From an uncultured Lachnospiraceae bacterium (GTDB taxonomy: Bacteria; Bacillota; Clostridia; Lachnospirales; Lachnospiraceae): a stretch of DNA of 7,305 bases. The notes beneath the pieces are model-generated. The model did not search any database. It was not told the DNA's origin and saw only the letters and a list, made by a program, of their open reading frames with translations. The stretch lies in contig CAJTZH010000111.1 in the NCBI GenBank assembly GCA_910584325.1, positions 1 through 7,305 of the forward strand, read 5' to 3'. Of this stretch, positions 5,407 to 7,305 are shown piece by piece (position 1 is the stretch's first letter; the number at the start of each line of letters is the position of its first letter). The position numbers and the translations under genes were made by a program.

Positions 5407-7035
5407 TTATAAAATCTTCATATCAAGCGCTCTCGCCACGCTGATTGCATGGTCGGAACAACGCTCCAAATCATTCGCCATATCCGTAAAGATAACGCCT
5501 GCCAGCGGATTGCATCCTGCGTTCGCAAGACGCTTCACATGACCGTCGATAATCTCAAGCTGCTTATTGTCTACCCGTTCTTCAATTTTTTCCGCCGTTT
5601 TAAGCTGGCTGTAACGTTCTCCTACAAATATCTCAATACAAAGTTTTACTTCTTTTAAACAAAGCTGGGCAAGCTCCAGCAAATCCTGATGTCCGCTCTC
5701 AGAAAGAAGCGCATTTTCATTGCGCATGCGCTGACCGTACTCTACCACATTTTCCGCGTAATCGGAAATACGTTCCAGATGAGATACAACGAGCATCATA
5801 TGATGTACCAGATTCATGTCTTTCTGAGACATGTCTGTCGTGTGAAGCTCTACTAGTTTGTCCACAATGGCATAATTCAGATAATCGACCACTTCTTCCA
5901 TCTGCAGCGCTTCTTCCCCCTTCTTCACATCCTGATTAAAAAAGGAATCAATCGCCAATTCAAGATTGGAAGACGCGATGTCTCCCATTCTGGCAATTTC
6001 TTTTCTTGCCTGCGTGAGAAGAATGGTCGGCGGAACCTCTCCGATATTGTTCATAAAATGAAGCTTTTTCTCATCCATCATGCAGATTTCCTCCGGCAGA
6101 GGCTTTAAAATACACCGCGACAGCTTGACAATTTTCTCGGAAAGAGGAAGCATGACAACCACCGCGATAATCGCAAATATTGTATGCGTATTGGCTATCT
6201 GGCGTCCTACATTGTCAGGCGACAGATTCTGTATCCATGTCAGAAGAACCGGGAACAGCATAATCAGGCACATCAAAAGCACGGCCCGGAACAGATTAAA
6301 CAGTAAATTTAAAAGCGCCGTTCTCTTGCCCTCACGGTTGGCGGTAAGCGACGCCAAAAGATTCGGCGCAACAGAACCGATTGCAGAACCGATTAACAGA
6401 TACACGCTGCTATGATATGTAAGTATCCCCTGCACGGCAAATGCCTGCAGAATAACCGTCGAGGACGAAGAACTCTGTAAAAGCGCCGTAAACAGGATGC
6501 CGAAGATGACTAGCAAAAACGGATTGGACATGGAGGAAATGGTATCTACAAACGCCTCTGTCTGCGCTAACGGCGATATCGCCGATTTCATCAGGGCAAT
6601 TCCTTCAAACAGCATACCAAATCCCATAATAATAGAGCCGATATACTTGACAAGCTGCTTCTTGACAAAAACAAAAATAACGACGCCGATAAACAAAATA
6701 AGCGGTGCATACGCGCTCAGATTGAATGCCGTCACCTGCGCCGTTATCGTCGTACCGATATTCGCGCCCATAATAACGCCGATTGCCTGTGAAAGCGTCA
6801 TGATACCGGAATTGACAAATCCGATAACCATCACGTCGGTTGCGGAAGAACTCTGTACCAGCACAGTCACCGCGATACCTACCAGCACTGCCCTCAGCTT
6901 ACTTTTCGTTGCGCCTTCAAGAATCCGCTGCAGGTTTCGTCCGCATGCATTCCGCAGTCCCGTAGACATGACGGTCATACCATACAAAAATAGTCCGATT
7001 CCTCCCAACAGCAGAAATAATTCATATTTTGTCAT
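5407..7035 (-). CDS. Na/Pi cotransporter family protein with C-terminal PhoU domain
   Basis: This 542-aa membrane protein is predicted to couple sodium entry to inorganic phosphate movement. It begins MTKYELFLLLGGIGLFLYGM. The two inverted Na/Pi (PF02690-type) repeats are marked by QSSSAT (61-66) and QSSSSST (187-193), with GANIGTT (about 90-96) and GSAIGSVAPN (about 216-225) as matching glycine-rich motifs. About eight hydrophobic segments end near residue 300. The cytoplasmic PhoU-like helical domain (about 340-535) has two ERxxD metal-binding motifs, LERISDYAENV (about 420-430) and LERCSDHAISV (about 523-533). Domain order and length match the YjbB/NptA-like bacterial family; direction of transport (uptake or export) cannot be told from sequence. 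The start at 7035 is chosen because family proteins begin there and AGGAG (7049-7053) lies 13 bases upstream. An in-frame GTG at 7080 lies in the likely promoter and has no ribosome binding site. It is monocistronic. Confidence 0.92.
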   Translation of the reverse strand: MTKYELFLLLGGIGLFLYGMTVMSTGLRNACGRNLQRILEGATKSKLRAVLVGIAVTVLVQSSSATDVMVIGFVNSGIMTLSQAIGVIMGANIGTTITAQVTAFNLSAYAPLILFIGVVIFVFVKKQLVKYIGSIIMGFGMLFEGIALMKSAISPLAQTEAFVDTISSMSNPFLLVIFGILFTALLQSSSSSTVILQAFAVQGILTYHSSVYLLIGSAIGSVAPNLLASLTANREGKRTALLNLLFNLFRAVLLMCLIMLFPVLLTWIQNLSPDNVGRQIANTHTIFAIIAVVVMLPLSEKIVKLSRCILKPLPEEICMMDEKKLHFMNNIGEVPPTILLTQARKEIARMGDIASSNLELAIDSFFNQDVKKGEEALQMEEVVDYLNYAIVDKLVELHTTDMSQKDMNLVHHMMLVVSHLERISDYAENVVEYGQRMRNENALLSESGHQDLLELAQLCLKEVKLCIEIFVGERYSQLKTAEKIEERVDNKQLEIIDGHVKRLANAGCNPLAGVIFTDMANDLERCSDHAISVARALDMKIL

Positions 7036-7071
7036 AATATATTCAATTCTCCTATTAGCATCATAAATTTG

Positions 7072-7077
7072 ATTATA
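7072..7077 (-). promoter_or_regulatory. Candidate -10 box for the Na/Pi cotransporter gene
   Basis: A perfect TATAAT occurs on the minus strand about 37 bases before the ATG at 7035, upstream of AGGAG. The region 17 bases further upstream (T-rich, ATGTTT) is a poor -35 match, though A/T tracts there could act as an upstream element. Position supports it; the weak -35 keeps confidence modest. Confidence 0.45.
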
Positions 7078-7090
7078 CACAATTTACGGA

Positions 7091-7143
7091 AAAAAAACAT
7101 CTAATATTTCTATATTTTTTTACAAAATTTATGTTTTTTTACA
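7091..7143. repeat. A/T-tract repeats in the divergent intergenic region
   Basis: AAAAAAACAT (7091-7100) and ATGTTTTTTT (7131-7140) form a perfect 10-bp inverted repeat with a 30-base spacer. TTTTTTTACA is also directly repeated at 7115-7124 and 7134-7143. The stretch is nearly pure A/T, likely curved DNA, and sits between two divergent promoters. No coding is seen in 7081-7276. Confidence 0.5.
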
Positions 7144-7192
7144 TTTTTTGACCCCAAAAATAAAAATTACAGAAACTTAGCATCCCTTAGCG

Positions 7193-7221
7193 TTGCCATA
7201 TCTTTCATTTTATGGTATGAT
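7193..7221 (+). promoter_or_regulatory. Sigma-A promoter (extended -10) of the right-hand ABC-F gene
   Basis: TTGCCA (7193-7198, one mismatch) is separated by 17 bases from TATGAT (7216-7221, one mismatch). TG at 7213-7214 forms an extended -10. Transcription would start near 7228, giving a leader of about 49 bases with a small hairpin (TCTGC 7233-7237, GCAGA 7242-7246, loop GGAT) and AAAGGA (7259-7264) before the ATG. Confidence 0.8.
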
Positions 7222-7276
7222 TTCTAGTAATGTCTGCGGATGCAGAGACTGATACAGGAAAGGATTTATTTGAAAA

Positions 7277-7305
7277 ATGATTAGTGCAAATAATGTAACA
7301 CTGCG
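7277..7305 (+). CDS. ABC-F family ATP-binding protein, YkpA/YbiT-like N-terminus (cut by right edge)
   Basis: Only the first nine codons and part of a tenth are in the window: MISANNVTL, then CG (probably Arg). MI-x-NNV-L-R is the typical opening of ABC-F ATPases of the YkpA/YbiT group, whose first strand precedes the Walker A motif. AAAGGA (7259-7264) lies 12 bases before the ATG, and a good promoter lies about 55 bases upstream. The call rests on ten residues plus correct gene-start signals, so it is reasonable but not certain. If right, it is a different subfamily from the ABC-F gene at the left edge. Confidence 0.65.

Noticed and set aside
6497..7066. 189-codon plus-strand open frame antisense to the Na/Pi cotransporter gene
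   Set aside because: The minus strand encodes a clear transporter family with conserved motifs. The plus-strand translation shows no recognisable domain and lacks start signals.
7036..7080. GTG start at 7080 for the Na/Pi cotransporter
   Set aside because: It coincides with a TATAAT box, lacks an upstream ribosome binding site, and adds 15 residues not typical of the family.
1..7305. Search for CRISPR arrays, insertion sequences, phage genes, tRNA/rRNA and toxin-antitoxin genes
   Set aside because: No regularly spaced repeats, transposase or integrase motifs, cloverleaf or rRNA-like stretches, or short paired toxin/antitoxin frames were seen.

Overview
This window is a chromosomal stretch from a low-to-mid GC Gram-positive anaerobe, most likely a Clostridia member of the Lachnospiraceae type. 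The grounds are strong AGGAGG-type ribosome binding sites, a 91-aa HU with lysine-rich termini, a SigV/RsiV-type sigma/anti-sigma pair, a Na/Pi-PhoU transporter and two ABC-F ATPases. The species assignment is inference from protein character only. I see no phage, insertion sequence, CRISPR, tRNA or rRNA.

Layout. (1) Positions 1-1580 (+): the 3' four-fifths of an ABC-F ATPase of the YdiF type, whose start lies off the left edge. (2) A small U-tailed hairpin abuts a consensus sigma-A promoter that drives HU (1697-1972, +). (3) A bidirectional terminator separates HU from the convergent minus-strand genes. (4) Positions 2082-3503 (-): an ECF sigma factor and its RsiV-like membrane anti-sigma factor, translationally coupled and preceded by a promoter that looks like the target of the sigma factor itself. 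(5) Positions 3617-5203 (-): a two-gene operon encoding a FlxA-like coiled-coil protein and a protein with a FliD C-terminal-like domain, with no other flagellar gene in view and its own terminator. (6) Positions 5407-7035 (-): a sodium/phosphate cotransporter-family protein with a C-terminal PhoU domain and its own terminator. (7) A 240-bp divergent AT-rich region carries promoters in both directions. It leads into the first nine codons of a second, different ABC-F protein (7277 to the right edge, +).

How the genes work together. The sigma/anti-sigma pair is a self-contained envelope-stress switch; by analogy with Bacillus subtilis SigV-RsiV the signal could be lysozyme. The other genes are independent units: ribosome-associated ATPases, nucleoid protein, phosphate transport. 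The least explained part is the FlxA-like/FliD-like pair, which resembles flagellar-associated families but sits alone. It is the best candidate for something undescribed. Three copies of an 8-bp motif (TTTCGGTT) lie in its upstream region. Start codons of four genes are placed here by ribosome binding site position rather than by the longest open frame.
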